From the NCBI GenBank assembly GCA_934154445.1, contig CAKPGC010000013.1, positions 1 to 40,952 of the forward strand: a stretch of DNA of 40,952 nt, given 5' to 3'. The position numbers and the translations under genes are program-made. The notes under the pieces were generated by a model that saw nothing but the letters and a program-made list of their open reading frames with translations, did no database searches and was not told the DNA's origin. Position 1 is the stretch's first letter; the number at the start of each line of letters is the position of its first letter. This document shows, in pieces, positions 1-7,512 of the stretch. Source of the stretch: an uncultured Clostridia bacterium (GTDB lineage: Bacteria; Bacillota; Clostridia; TANB77; CAG-508).

Positions 1-1528
1 TAAAAACTAATGCAATTAAAAATAAATAATAAACTAGAATCAAAAATATTTTTGGTGTTGCTATATAAATTTTTGCAAATGGCAATTTGCCGACATTTGA
101 TATATAATTTAAAATTTCGATTGATACTTGAATTATTGGAGAGATAATTTTCGCTATTGAATAATTTAAAAAAACTATTATTACGAATATAAAACTTAAG
201 ATTATAATCGGCCCTATTACTAAACTTAAAAATAAATTTGATATTAAAAAATATGGATTAAATGTATTTATATTATATAAGATAATTGGAATTATCGATA
301 TTTGAACAGCAATTGATACCGATATAATTTCTTTTAGTTTATCTAATTGTTTTTGAATTTTAGGTTTTATTTTATATCTATAGAATTTATTTTTAACTTT
401 TATGTTCTTTAGTATGTTTAAAATGCTTTTATTAAAAATTATTATTCCTATCACACCTCCATAAGATAGTAATAAGCCTAAACTTTGAATTAAAAATGGA
501 TTATATATTAGAATTAAAAATAATGAAATTGAAATAGATGTATAGATATCATTTTTTCTATGGATTAATTTTGAAAAAATCATCAAAATGCTCATTATTC
601 CTGCTCTTGTTATTGATGGAGAAAAGTTCGTTATAAACATATAAAATATCAAAACTAAAATACTTAGAATATATGTTTTTTTCTTACCTATTATTTTTTT
701 AAAAATAAGTTCTATTCCTAAAATTATATATATAACATGCATACCGGAAACTGCTAAAATGTGAGACATGCTTGCATTTCTAAATTTATCCTGTGTTTCT
801 TCATTTATATCTTTTTTATTGCCTAATATTAATCCTAATAAAATCGAAGCATTCTCTTTTTTTAAAATTTCTTTTGTGTTTAAATTTATTTTATTTGATA
901 TTTTATTGGAAATCTCAAATAATTTATTTCCTTGTTTTTTTCCTACAATTTCTATCTTTTCACATTTTATTGTTCCATAGATTTTTAATTGTTTTAAATA
1001 TTCAAAATAATTAAACCCTTTGTAGTTTCTCTGTATTTCTGGTTTTATATAATTTCCGGTAATAATAATCTTATTACCATATTCTAGTTCTATATCCTTT
1101 TTTGTAGTTATGTAAAAATTTATGTTTTGATTATTATACTTTACTTTTATTTTATATTTATTATAATATTTTTCTAATTGCTTATCACTTATGATTGTAC
1201 CTAATAAATTTATATTTTCTTTTTTATATAAATTGTTATATATTTTTTCATAATTTTTGTTTTGGAAAATTACGATTGTATTTGAAACAATTGAACTAAA
1301 AATTATTAGAACTATTACTTTTGAATTTAAATAAATCTTAATGTATCTCAAATATCTTTTTATTGATATTAATTTAAATTTGCTTTTTTTCGATTTGCTT
1401 CTATATTTATAAATATAATAAACTACAGTTATAGGAACATAAATTAAGACTATACTTTTGCTAAAGTATAGTCCCACTATTATACCTATTATATATCCTA
1501 TAACTGCAAGTAAGATTGGTCTTTTCAA
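1..1528 (-). CDS. comEC: ComEC/Rec2 DNA-uptake channel protein, N-terminal part (runs off the left edge)
   Basis: Membrane channel that carries single-stranded DNA across the cytoplasmic membrane in natural transformation. About 509 residues are visible and the frame is open to the window edge, so the C-terminal part, including the usual metallo-beta-lactamase-like domain, lies outside. The start is a TTG at 1528, seven bases after AGGAG. The N-terminus has two hydrophobic helices, then a soluble OB-fold-like stretch. The competence domain is marked by SHILAVSGMHV (family HLLAISGLHV), followed by ITRAGIM and many transmembrane helices. It begins 34 bp after the wall hydrolase gene and probably shares its transcript. 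Whether the organism is competent cannot be judged from this gene alone. Confidence 0.93.
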   Translation of the reverse strand, partial: MKRPILLAVIGYIIGIIVGLYFSKSIVLIYVPITVVYYIYKYRSKSKKSKFKLISIKRYLRYIKIYLNSKVIVLIIFSSIVSNTIVIFQNKNYEKIYNNLYKKENINLLGTIISDKQLEKYYNKYKIKVKYNNQNINFYITTKKDIELEYGNKIIITGNYIKPEIQRNYKGFNYFEYLKQLKIYGTIKCEKIEIVGKKQGNKLFEISNKISNKINLNTKEILKKENASILLGLILGNKKDINEETQDKFRNASMSHILAVSGMHVIYIILGIELIFKKIIGKKKTYILSILVLIFYMFITNFSPSITRAGIMSILMIFSKLIHRKNDIYTSISISLFLILIYNPFLIQSLGLLLSYGGVIGIIIFNKSILNILKNIKVKNKFYRYKIKPKIQKQLDKLKEIISVSIAVQISIIPIILYNINTFNPYFLISNLFLSLVIGPIIILSFIFVIIVFLNYSIAKIISPIIQVSIEILNYISNVGKLPFAKIYIATPKIFLILVYYLFLIALVF

Positions 1529-1562
1529 ATTTTATCTCCTTTTTATAGAATATTTCTTTAAT

Positions 1563-2943
1563 TTAAAAGATTCTTCTTGCTCCTACATAATTTGTCTTGT
1601 AGTATCCACTTGAAAGTGTGTCTGTTGTTACACCTCTACTTGAATTTGCAGCGTGTATGAATGTGTTTCCCCCTATATATATTCCTACATGGTTTATTCC
1701 TGATTTTCCAAACATTACTAAATCGCCTGCTTGTAAATCTGTTACAGCTTTACCATTGCTATATTGAGCTGCCGCTGTTCTATTTAGTGTGATTCCAAAA
1801 TGTTTATATACGAATTGTGTAAATCCTGAGCAGTCAAATCCATTTGTTGTTGTTCCACCATATACATATTTATATCCCAAGAATTGTTTTGCATAATTTA
1901 CAACTGCACTACCTGTTGATGAAGTTACATTTTTTGCTGGTGCTTCGCTTGATGTCTTTCCGTGAATTTGTATCTTTAGTTGTTTCTGTTTGTTTTGTAC
2001 TTTCAGTTGTTTGTGTAGTTGTTGTTTGTTCTGTATTTCTTTCTGTCATTGCACTTCTTGATGTTTCTTGTTTTGTGCTTGATAATAAATTTTCAGCTAT
2101 ATATCCCTTTGTTCCATTTACATCAACATACGCCCATCCGTTTTCACTTGATAAAACAGTAACTTGCATATTAATTGTTAGTTGTTTTATTATCTGTGAT
2201 TTTTTGTCTGCTTTTTGTCTTAAATTTATAGTTTGAGAATTAACATACATTATTTTTGTTGTGTTTTCTATTTGAGCATTAGATGATGTTTGAACATTGT
2301 TTTCAGTTTTGTTTTCTGTAGTTGTATCATTTGTAGTTTTAAGTGAACCTAATAACTCGATTTTTTCTCCTGTTGTTGAAGTTTTTTTCCAAACTGTCCA
2401 ACCTTCTTTTCCTCCAGTTGTTTTTATTTTTGCCCAATCATTTAAAACCTCAATAACTTCTACTTCTTCACCTTTATTTACTTCATATAGTTCTATAGAG
2501 CTTATTAATGGTATTATTTTTAATTTTGTACTTTGTAATAAGCTATATTTTCCTTTTTCTATTGTTGTTTCTTCTGGTGACTCTGTTGCATTTGTTTCAA
2601 TCGTTGTATTTTCTGCTTCTGCATTCTCTGTTTCTGTATTAGTGTTTGTATTTGTTTCTTCTTTGTTTTCTAATTTTATTAAGTCTTTCCTTATATATCC
2701 TGTTATATTTTTATATTTTACTTTATACCAACCATCAACTTCTTCAAGAATTTCTACTTCATCTCCTAGTGAAGCTAATTCTAGTACTTTAGCATCTGTT
2801 TGTGGTTGTTCCCTAAGTCTAGCTGTTTCTGTTGTGACCTTTCCTGTATCTACAGCAAAACTTATATTTATAAAAAACATACTTGCAAAACATATCATTG
2901 CCACTATGATTAATATGCTTCTTATATTCATTCTTGCTTTCAT
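1563..2943 (-). CDS. Secreted SH3-domain NlpC/P60 cell-wall endopeptidase, read through a +1 frameshift at CGG
   Basis: Peptidoglycan hydrolase cutting stem peptides. Residues 1-31 form a signal peptide. Three bacterial SH3 domains follow (about 36-91, 133-190 and 230-290), separated by Glu/Thr/Asn-rich linkers. A Thr/Gln-rich linker leads to an NlpC/P60 domain with catalytic Cys371 (DCSGF), His418 (NHVGIY) and His430 (FIHA). The gene is in two frames: codon 328 is CGG at 1962-1960, and the zero frame ends 16 codons later at 1909. Skipping one base there gives a continuous 459-residue protein. Without the shift the product would carry SH3 domains but no catalytic domain. The start ATG follows TAAGGAG, with a good promoter upstream. 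A plain frameshift mutation or assembly error is the alternative, but the same context breaks two other genes here. Confidence 0.85.
1960..1962 (-). other. +1 frameshift site 1 (TCA CGG A) in the NlpC/P60 gene
   Basis: On the coding strand the zero frame reads AAT TCA CGG AAA. Dropping the C gives TCA GGA AAG ACA, the frame of the catalytic domain. The site lies in the unconserved Thr-rich linker and the +1 frame has no nearby upstream stop, so the exact point of the shift is less constrained than at the other two sites. I see no upstream Shine-Dalgarno-like or downstream hairpin stimulator. Confidence 0.75.
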
Positions 2944-2993
2944 TTTTTTTACTCCTTATATTATTATATTCAATCTGAATACCTACGTTTCAC

Positions 2994-3022
2994 AGTATAT
3001 AATTAATTTATAAATTTGTCAA
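2994..3022 (-). promoter_or_regulatory. Sigma-A promoter of the wall hydrolase gene
   Basis: On the minus strand TTGACA (3022-3017) is followed after 17 bases by TATACT (2999-2994), about 50 bases before the start codon at 2943. Confidence 0.75.
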
Positions 3023-3036
3023 GTTTCTAAAAATGC

Positions 3037-3071
3037 ACGAAAAATAGACGGATTACTTCCATCTATTTTTC
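3037..3071 (-). terminator. Hairpin terminator after ppaC
   Basis: The minus-strand RNA forms a stem AATAGATGGA / UCCGUCUAUU (one U-G pair) around a short loop, followed by a U-rich tail. It sits just after the ppaC stop at 3095 and before the promoter of the wall hydrolase gene. Confidence 0.6.
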
Positions 3072-3094
3072 TTTTGTATAATTTATTTATATTT

Positions 3095-4021
3095 TTAGAT
3101 ATTTTTATCAATTAGTGGTAATAATTGTTTTTTTCTTGAAACAACACCTTCTAAAAATGCTGTATTATTTTTAAGTTCTACATTGAATCCTTTTTCTACT
3201 GCATCAGTTTTTGTTCCTAATGCAATTATTTCTGAATTACTTTTCAAAATATCTGTTATTGCTAATACCAATAATGATAATCCTTTTTCTTTGATTGCTT
3301 TATTCATAGCTTCTTCCAATTCATTTTGTCTTCTTAAAACATCTTCTATACTTACAGTATTTACTTGTGCTATAACAAATTTTGTTCCGTTTTTATCTAA
3401 GCTTTTAGCATCTAAGTTTATTAATTCTTCTGCTGAAAAATCGTCTAAATCTGTTCCAGCTTTTAGCATTTCTAATCCATATTCTTCTACGTTTATGTCA
3501 GCTATTTTTCCTAATTCTTCTAGGGCTTTTCTGTCGTGGTCAGTTGTTGTTGGTGATTTTAATAATAATGTATCAGAAATTATGCTGCTAGCCATTAACA
3601 CAGCTTCTGTTTTTTCTATTTCTATTCCTTCTATTTTGAATTCCTCAAATAATATTGTTGATGTACATCCATAAGGTTTAGCATTATAATATAAAGGTTC
3701 TGATGTTTCGAAGTTTGCTATTCTGTGATGATCTATAACACTTAATATTTTTGCTTTTTCTATTCCTTCTACACTTTGATTAAATTCATTGTGGTCTACT
3801 AATATTACTTCTTGTCCCTCTTCTACTTTTTCTACTAATTCTGGTGCTTCTAATTTTAAGTAATTTAATGCATATTGTGTTTCTTTATTTATGTTTCCTA
3901 GTCTTACCGCTTTGCTTTTTTCACATCCTCTTTTTTTATTTAAAATCTCTGTTACTATTGATGAACAAATTGTGTCTGTATCTGGATTTTTATGTCCAAA
4001 TATTAATATTTTATTTTCCAT
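3095..4021 (-). CDS. ppaC: Manganese-dependent (family II) inorganic pyrophosphatase
   Basis: Hydrolyses pyrophosphate to two phosphates in the cytoplasm, pulling biosynthetic reactions forward. The 308 residues match the short family II form without CBS or DRTGG inserts. DHH-family motifs are visible: GHKNPDTDT near residue 9, VDHNE near 75, DHH near 97, and a C-terminal DHHA2 domain ending in VVSRKKQLLP, where the substrate-binding SRKKQ motif is intact. The start ATG at 4021 follows AAGGAGAGATAAAA. The hslO gene is 18 bp upstream, so the two probably form one transcript ending at the hairpin at 3037-3071. Confidence 0.96.
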   Translation of the reverse strand: MENKILIFGHKNPDTDTICSSIVTEILNKKRGCEKSKAVRLGNINKETQYALNYLKLEAPELVEKVEEGQEVILVDHNEFNQSVEGIEKAKILSVIDHHRIANFETSEPLYYNAKPYGCTSTILFEEFKIEGIEIEKTEAVLMASSIISDTLLLKSPTTTDHDRKALEELGKIADINVEEYGLEMLKAGTDLDDFSAEELINLDAKSLDKNGTKFVIAQVNTVSIEDVLRRQNELEEAMNKAIKEKGLSLLVLAITDILKSNSEIIALGTKTDAVEKGFNVELKNNTAFLEGVVSRKKQLLPLIDKNI

Positions 4022-4039
4022 TTTTATCTCTCCTTTTTA

Positions 4040-4918
4040 TTATCTTTTTTCTAATATTTCTTCTAATTCTTCTTTTGAAAATTCATATTTTTTATTACAA
4101 AAATGACATATAATTTCTGCTTTTCCATCTTCTTCTATCATTTCTTTTAATGCTGTCTTATCTAATGTTGCTAAGCTATTAGATAAATGTTCTTTTGAAC
4201 AATTGCATTCATATACAGGTGTTATATTATCTTCTATTATTTTAATATTTTCGTCTCCCGTGACTTTTTTTGCAATTTCTATTAAACTTAATTCTTGGTC
4301 TAACATCTTTGAAATTGCACCAGCTTTAAATATTGATTGTTCTATCTGAGATATTTCTTCTTCGGTTGCATCTGGCATTGGTGTAATTATATATCCACCT
4401 GCTGATTTAACACCATTTTTATCTACTAAAACACCTAAAGCAACTGCTGTATTTTTTTGTTCTGATTTTGCAAAATATTCTGCAAAGTCTTCTGCGATTT
4501 CGCCAGATACTAGTGGGCAAATTCCTACATAAGGATCCTTAAGTCCAATATCTTTTATAATATTTATAAATCCTAAATTTCCAACTGCTCCCCCTACATC
4601 TAATTTTCCCATATCATTTAATGGTAAGTCTACAACTGGATTTGCTACATATCCTTTTACTCTTGGGAAGTTGTCTGCTGTTACAAGCATTGTTCCAAGT
4701 GGTCCATTTCCTTTTATTTGAACTGTTAATTTGTCTTTTGCACTTTTCATTTCATTTCCCATTATTGCTGAAATTGTAAGTAATCTTCCAAACGCTGCTG
4801 TTGCAACTGGGCTTAAGTCATGTATTTTTCTTGCATCTTCTACAAGTTTTGTTGTACTTGCACATACTACTGATATTTTTCCTTGATATGCTAAAAATTT
4901 CATTATTTTGTCTTGCAT
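4040..4918 (-). CDS. hslO: Hsp33 redox-regulated chaperonin
   Basis: Chaperone that becomes active when oxidants oxidise its C-terminal zinc cysteines, holding unfolding proteins in the cytoplasm. The 292-residue length is typical. The conserved core includes VATAAFGRLL, GNGPLG and GYVANP, and the zinc-binding cysteines appear as CNC and, about 30 residues later, CHFC. I start at the ATG at 4918 (MQDKIM), which follows AGGAGAGATAAAG, rather than at an in-frame ATG seven codons upstream without a good ribosome site. It is followed after 18 bp by ppaC. Confidence 0.96.
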   Translation of the reverse strand: MQDKIMKFLAYQGKISVVCASTTKLVEDARKIHDLSPVATAAFGRLLTISAIMGNEMKSAKDKLTVQIKGNGPLGTMLVTADNFPRVKGYVANPVVDLPLNDMGKLDVGGAVGNLGFINIIKDIGLKDPYVGICPLVSGEIAEDFAEYFAKSEQKNTAVALGVLVDKNGVKSAGGYIITPMPDATEEEISQIEQSIFKAGAISKMLDQELSLIEIAKKVTGDENIKIIEDNITPVYECNCSKEHLSNSLATLDKTALKEMIEEDGKAEIICHFCNKKYEFSKEELEEILEKR

Positions 4919-4944
4919 CTTTATCTCTCCTTTTAACATTTTTG

Positions 4945-4950
4945 ATTATA
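4945..4950 (-). promoter_or_regulatory. Extended -10 element upstream of hslO
   Basis: The minus strand reads TGATATAAT, an extended -10 box (TGnTATAAT), 27 bases before the hslO start. I see no good -35 box 17 bases further upstream, as expected when an extended -10 carries the promoter. Confidence 0.5.
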
Positions 4951-5006
4951 TCACATTTATTTTATTTTTTCTATCCATTTTTAAAAATTTTAAAAAAGAT
5001 GGTTAC

Positions 5007-5095
5007 TATATAATGGTTGGTTATATTATGATATTTTCAATTGTCTTCGATTCAATACAAAATATAACCAACTATCATAAGTAAAACATTATATA
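5007..5095. repeat. Nested inverted repeat between hslO and orphan gene A
   Basis: An outer 9-bp pair TATATAATG (5007-5015) and CATTATATA (5087-5095) encloses an inner 12-bp pair GTTGGTTATATT (5016-5027) and AATATAACCAAC (5061-5072). The two left arms are contiguous while the right arms are 14 bases apart. It encodes nothing and lies directly beyond the terminator of orphan gene A. A miniature mobile-element remnant or a structured RNA are both possible. Confidence 0.55.
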
Positions 5096-5099
5096 AAAC

Positions 5100-5138
5100 G
5101 AAAGATGAACCTAGTTTTGTTTACTAAGTTCATCTTTC
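5100..5138 (-). terminator. Hairpin terminator after orphan gene A
   Basis: Arms GAAAGATGAAC and GTTCATCTTTC face each other, extended inward by TTAGT/ACTAG, and the minus-strand transcript continues into GTTTTATAT. It begins six bases after the stop codon of orphan gene A. Confidence 0.7.
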
Positions 5139-5144
5139 TTAAGA

Positions 5145-5546
5145 TTATTTTTCTAATCGTTTAACCAAAATTTTTTCTTCATAAAACCGTTCTTCATCTT
5201 TATCTGGCATTATTACTCCTACAAAAATATTAACATTATTTCCGTCTTTCTCATAATAAATAATTTTATTAGGCTGTAGCGAAATATTATACCTCTTAGA
5301 TTTAGCATCTATAATTGTAATTTCTGAAATGCTTGTACCTAAAATAGTAACTGGATAACATACATCAAAATATTTACTATGAACCGCATGACTTACATAA
5401 TTAGTAATATTTTCAAATCTTTTGAATATACCTTCATTCTGCTTTGCAAAATAAAAAATTGGTTCATATAAATATTTTTTTGCATCTTTGCATCCAAATA
5501 TCACATTTTTGAAAAATTTTCTCCGATTAGTTTTAAATTTTTTCAT
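5145..5546 (-). CDS. Orphan gene A: 133-residue basic protein of unknown function with two CGG codons
   Basis: I do not recognise a family. The protein starts with a Lys/Arg-rich stretch (MKKFKTNRRKFF), has no clear membrane segment, and its second half looks beta-rich. It is a stand-alone unit: consensus promoter at 5604-5632, AAGGAGG before the ATG, and a strong hairpin terminator. Two in-frame CGG codons (codon 8, AAT CGG A; and near the end, GAA CGG T) are read here as Arg. Conserved neighbours use CGG only at frameshift points. A shift at codon 8 would hit a stop within about eight codons, so either CGG is read in zero frame here or the gene is poorly expressed. The codon use suggests recent acquisition. 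Confidence refers to it being a gene. Confidence 0.7.
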   Translation of the reverse strand: MKKFKTNRRKFFKNVIFGCKDAKKYLYEPIFYFAKQNEGIFKRFENITNYVSHAVHSKYFDVCYPVTILGTSISEITIIDAKSKRYNISLQPNKIIYYEKDGNNVNIFVGVIMPDKDEERFYEEKILVKRLEK

Positions 5547-5603
5547 ATTTTTCCTCCTTACATTTGTTAGAAAGTTATACTACTGTTTTTTTATATGTAT
5601 TAT

Positions 5604-5632
5604 ATAATACCATAGGGACTATAATTAGTCAA
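5604..5632 (-). promoter_or_regulatory. Consensus promoter of orphan gene A
   Basis: Minus strand TTGACT (5632-5627), 17-base spacer, TATTAT (5609-5604). It lies about 60 bases before the start codon and just beyond the end of the rubredoxin-fusion gene. Confidence 0.8.
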
Positions 5633-5645
5633 GAATTTTATATAC

Positions 5646-6881
5646 CTATTCGTGAATTTGGAACATATCCTTTCCTTCCCCGCACACTGGGCAAACCCAA
5701 TCTTCTGGAAGTTCTGTAAATTTTGTTCCCTTTGCAATCCCTGCTTTTTCATTTCCAAACTTTGGATTGTATATATATTTACACTGTGTACATTCGTACT
5801 GTTCATTTCCTGTTCTTTCTACTGAAAAGTTTTTATAGCCCACTGCAATTGCAACTATTACAATTAACAAAAAGGATAGTGCTTTCCATATTCCGCTATC
5901 ACACAAAATTACTGCAAACATTCCAAATATTGCACTAATTCCATATAATATTAATACTGCTTGTTTTTGGCTAAATCCTTTTGCTACCAATTTATGATGT
6001 AAATGTCCTTTATCTGCTTTAAATACTGCCTTTATAGATTTTCCTTTTATTAATCTTCTTATTATTGCCCATACTGTATCAAATATAGGTAATCCTAAAA
6101 CTATTAATGGTAAAACAATTACTGCTGCTGTATATGTTTTTGCAGACCCCAGTATTGATATTACGGCTAATGAAAATCCTAAAAAATTTGAGCCTGTATC
6201 TCCTATAAATGTTTTTGCAGGTGTAAAATTAAATGGTAGAAATCCTACTAATGCTCCTGCTAAAGCTGTTATTAATATTATTGATATTAATGATGAGCCA
6301 TTCAATACAAATATTACTAATAATGATATTGCCGAAATTACTGATATTCCTGATGATAAGCCATCTAATCCGTCAATTAAATTTATTGCATTTGTTACGA
6401 TTATTATCCAAGCAATTGTAATTAATACTGATGTAATTTCATGTATTTCCGGAAAATTTAAAAATGGTAATGTTATCCCATCTATTCTAATTCCAGCTGA
6501 GACAACACATATAGCTCCTAATATTTGTCCTATTAGTTTTGTTATTGGTTTTATTGTTTTTATATCATCAACTACACAAAAAGCTGATATCACAAATATT
6601 CCCATTAGAAATCCTAGTAATTTTTTCCAATATTCTTGAACCCCAAATATATTTATTGTGTTTTCCATACTCATTACAATTAATAAATATACTGTTGAAA
6701 TAATGAAACCTAGTATAACAGCAGGTCCCCCAAATTTTGGTATTGCTTTTTTATGTGCTCTTCTTTCATCTTTTGGAATATCTATCGCTCCTACTTTTTT
6801 TGCAATTTTCATTGTATATGGTGTAGTTACAAGTGTTACAACAAATGCAAGTATAAATGCTATTGCTATATTACCCCACAT
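5646..6881 (-). CDS. TagO/WecA-type undecaprenyl-phosphate sugar-1-phosphate transferase with C-terminal rubredoxin
   Basis: The membrane enzyme moves a sugar-1-phosphate, usually GlcNAc-1-P, from a UDP-sugar to undecaprenyl phosphate, the first lipid-linked step of wall teichoic acid or other surface glycans. Residues 1-350 hold about ten membrane helices and the family motifs VVDDIKTIKP, NLIDGLDGLSSG, IGDTGSNFLG and GHLHHKL. Residues about 358-411 are a complete rubredoxin with YECTQCKYIY and EDWVCPVCGEG, whose four Cys would bind one iron on the cytoplasmic or outer face. The last helix (about 325-345) joins the two parts with no break in the frame. ATG at 6881 follows AAAGGAATAG. It lies 16 bp after the rpiB-like gene, so they are probably cotranscribed. 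The role of the redox domain is unknown. Confidence 0.9.
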   Translation of the reverse strand: MWGNIAIAFILAFVVTLVTTPYTMKIAKKVGAIDIPKDERRAHKKAIPKFGGPAVILGFIISTVYLLIVMSMENTINIFGVQEYWKKLLGFLMGIFVISAFCVVDDIKTIKPITKLIGQILGAICVVSAGIRIDGITLPFLNFPEIHEITSVLITIAWIIIVTNAINLIDGLDGLSSGISVISAISLLVIFVLNGSSLISIILITALAGALVGFLPFNFTPAKTFIGDTGSNFLGFSLAVISILGSAKTYTAAVIVLPLIVLGLPIFDTVWAIIRRLIKGKSIKAVFKADKGHLHHKLVAKGFSQKQAVLILYGISAIFGMFAVILCDSGIWKALSFLLIVIVAIAVGYKNFSVERTGNEQYECTQCKYIYNPKFGNEKAGIAKGTKFTELPEDWVCPVCGEGKDMFQIHE

Positions 6882-6897
6882 AGTTTCTATTCCTTTC

Positions 6898-7344
6898 TTA
6901 TTTCATATTATTATTTTCAATCTCTTCTACCATCTTTAGTCTTTCTTCATATCTTCCACCTTTAAATTCTGTTCCAAGCCAATTCCTTATTATACATATT
7001 GCTTGATTTGTAGATAGGTAGTCTCCTCCTAATGTTATTACATTTATGTCGTCATCTGCTTTCGCAAATTTTGCTGACTCTTCATCGTGTATTGATGCAG
7101 CTCTTATTCCTTTATATTTATTTGCTACCACTGTCATTCCATATCCTGATCTGCATACCAATATTCCACAATCACATTCTTGGTTTCGTATTGCTTCTGC
7201 AACCTTTTTTGCATATATAGGGTAGTCTGTTCTTTCCTCTGAATTTGTTCCATAGTCTTTATATTCTATCCCATTTTCATCAAAGTATCTTCTTATTTCT
7301 TCCTTTAATTTGTATCCCCCATGATCTGCTCCTAAAGCTATCAT
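6898..7344 (-). CDS. rpiB: RpiB/LacAB-family sugar-phosphate isomerase
   Basis: 148 residues of the RpiB fold, which interconverts ribose-5-P and ribulose-5-P or related sugar phosphates in the cytoplasm. Recognisable parts are GADHGGYKLKEE at the N-terminus, YPIYAKKVAEAI, the active-site Cys in CRSGYGM, ANKYKGIRAA, and HDEESAKFA. Classical RpiB enzymes have CGTGIGM at the Cys loop, so CRSGYGM marks a divergent subgroup and the substrate may differ. I start at the ATG at 7344, which follows AGGAGTGATACAA; a GTG nine bases upstream overlaps this ribosome site. The glycosyltransferase gene follows after 16 bp. Confidence 0.88.
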   Translation of the reverse strand: MIALGADHGGYKLKEEIRRYFDENGIEYKDYGTNSEERTDYPIYAKKVAEAIRNQECDCGILVCRSGYGMTVVANKYKGIRAASIHDEESAKFAKADDDINVITLGGDYLSTNQAICIIRNWLGTEFKGGRYEERLKMVEEIENNNMK

Positions 7345-7474
7345 TTGTATCACTCCTATCTTCTATTATATTGTCATTTAAACTGTATAAATTAGCTGTA
7401 TCTTATATTATTTAAACAGCTGCCTTAACTATATCATACTTTTTTATATATTACAATAATTTTAATTAAAAAAT

Positions 7475-7512
7475 AGGGACTAGAGCCTTTATAACTCTAA
7501 TCCCTTTTTTTC
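7475..7512 (-). terminator. Hairpin terminator after the ABC importer operon
   Basis: Minus-strand RNA AGGGAUUAGAG pairs with CUCUAGUCCCU around a short loop and runs into UAUUUUUU. It overlaps the end of the solute-binding protein gene region, immediately after its stop at 7512. Confidence 0.75.

Noticed and set aside
2297..3013. Long plus-strand open frame opposite the SH3 repeats
   Set aside because: It is an antisense shadow of the wall hydrolase, Ser/Val/Phe-rich with no ribosome site.
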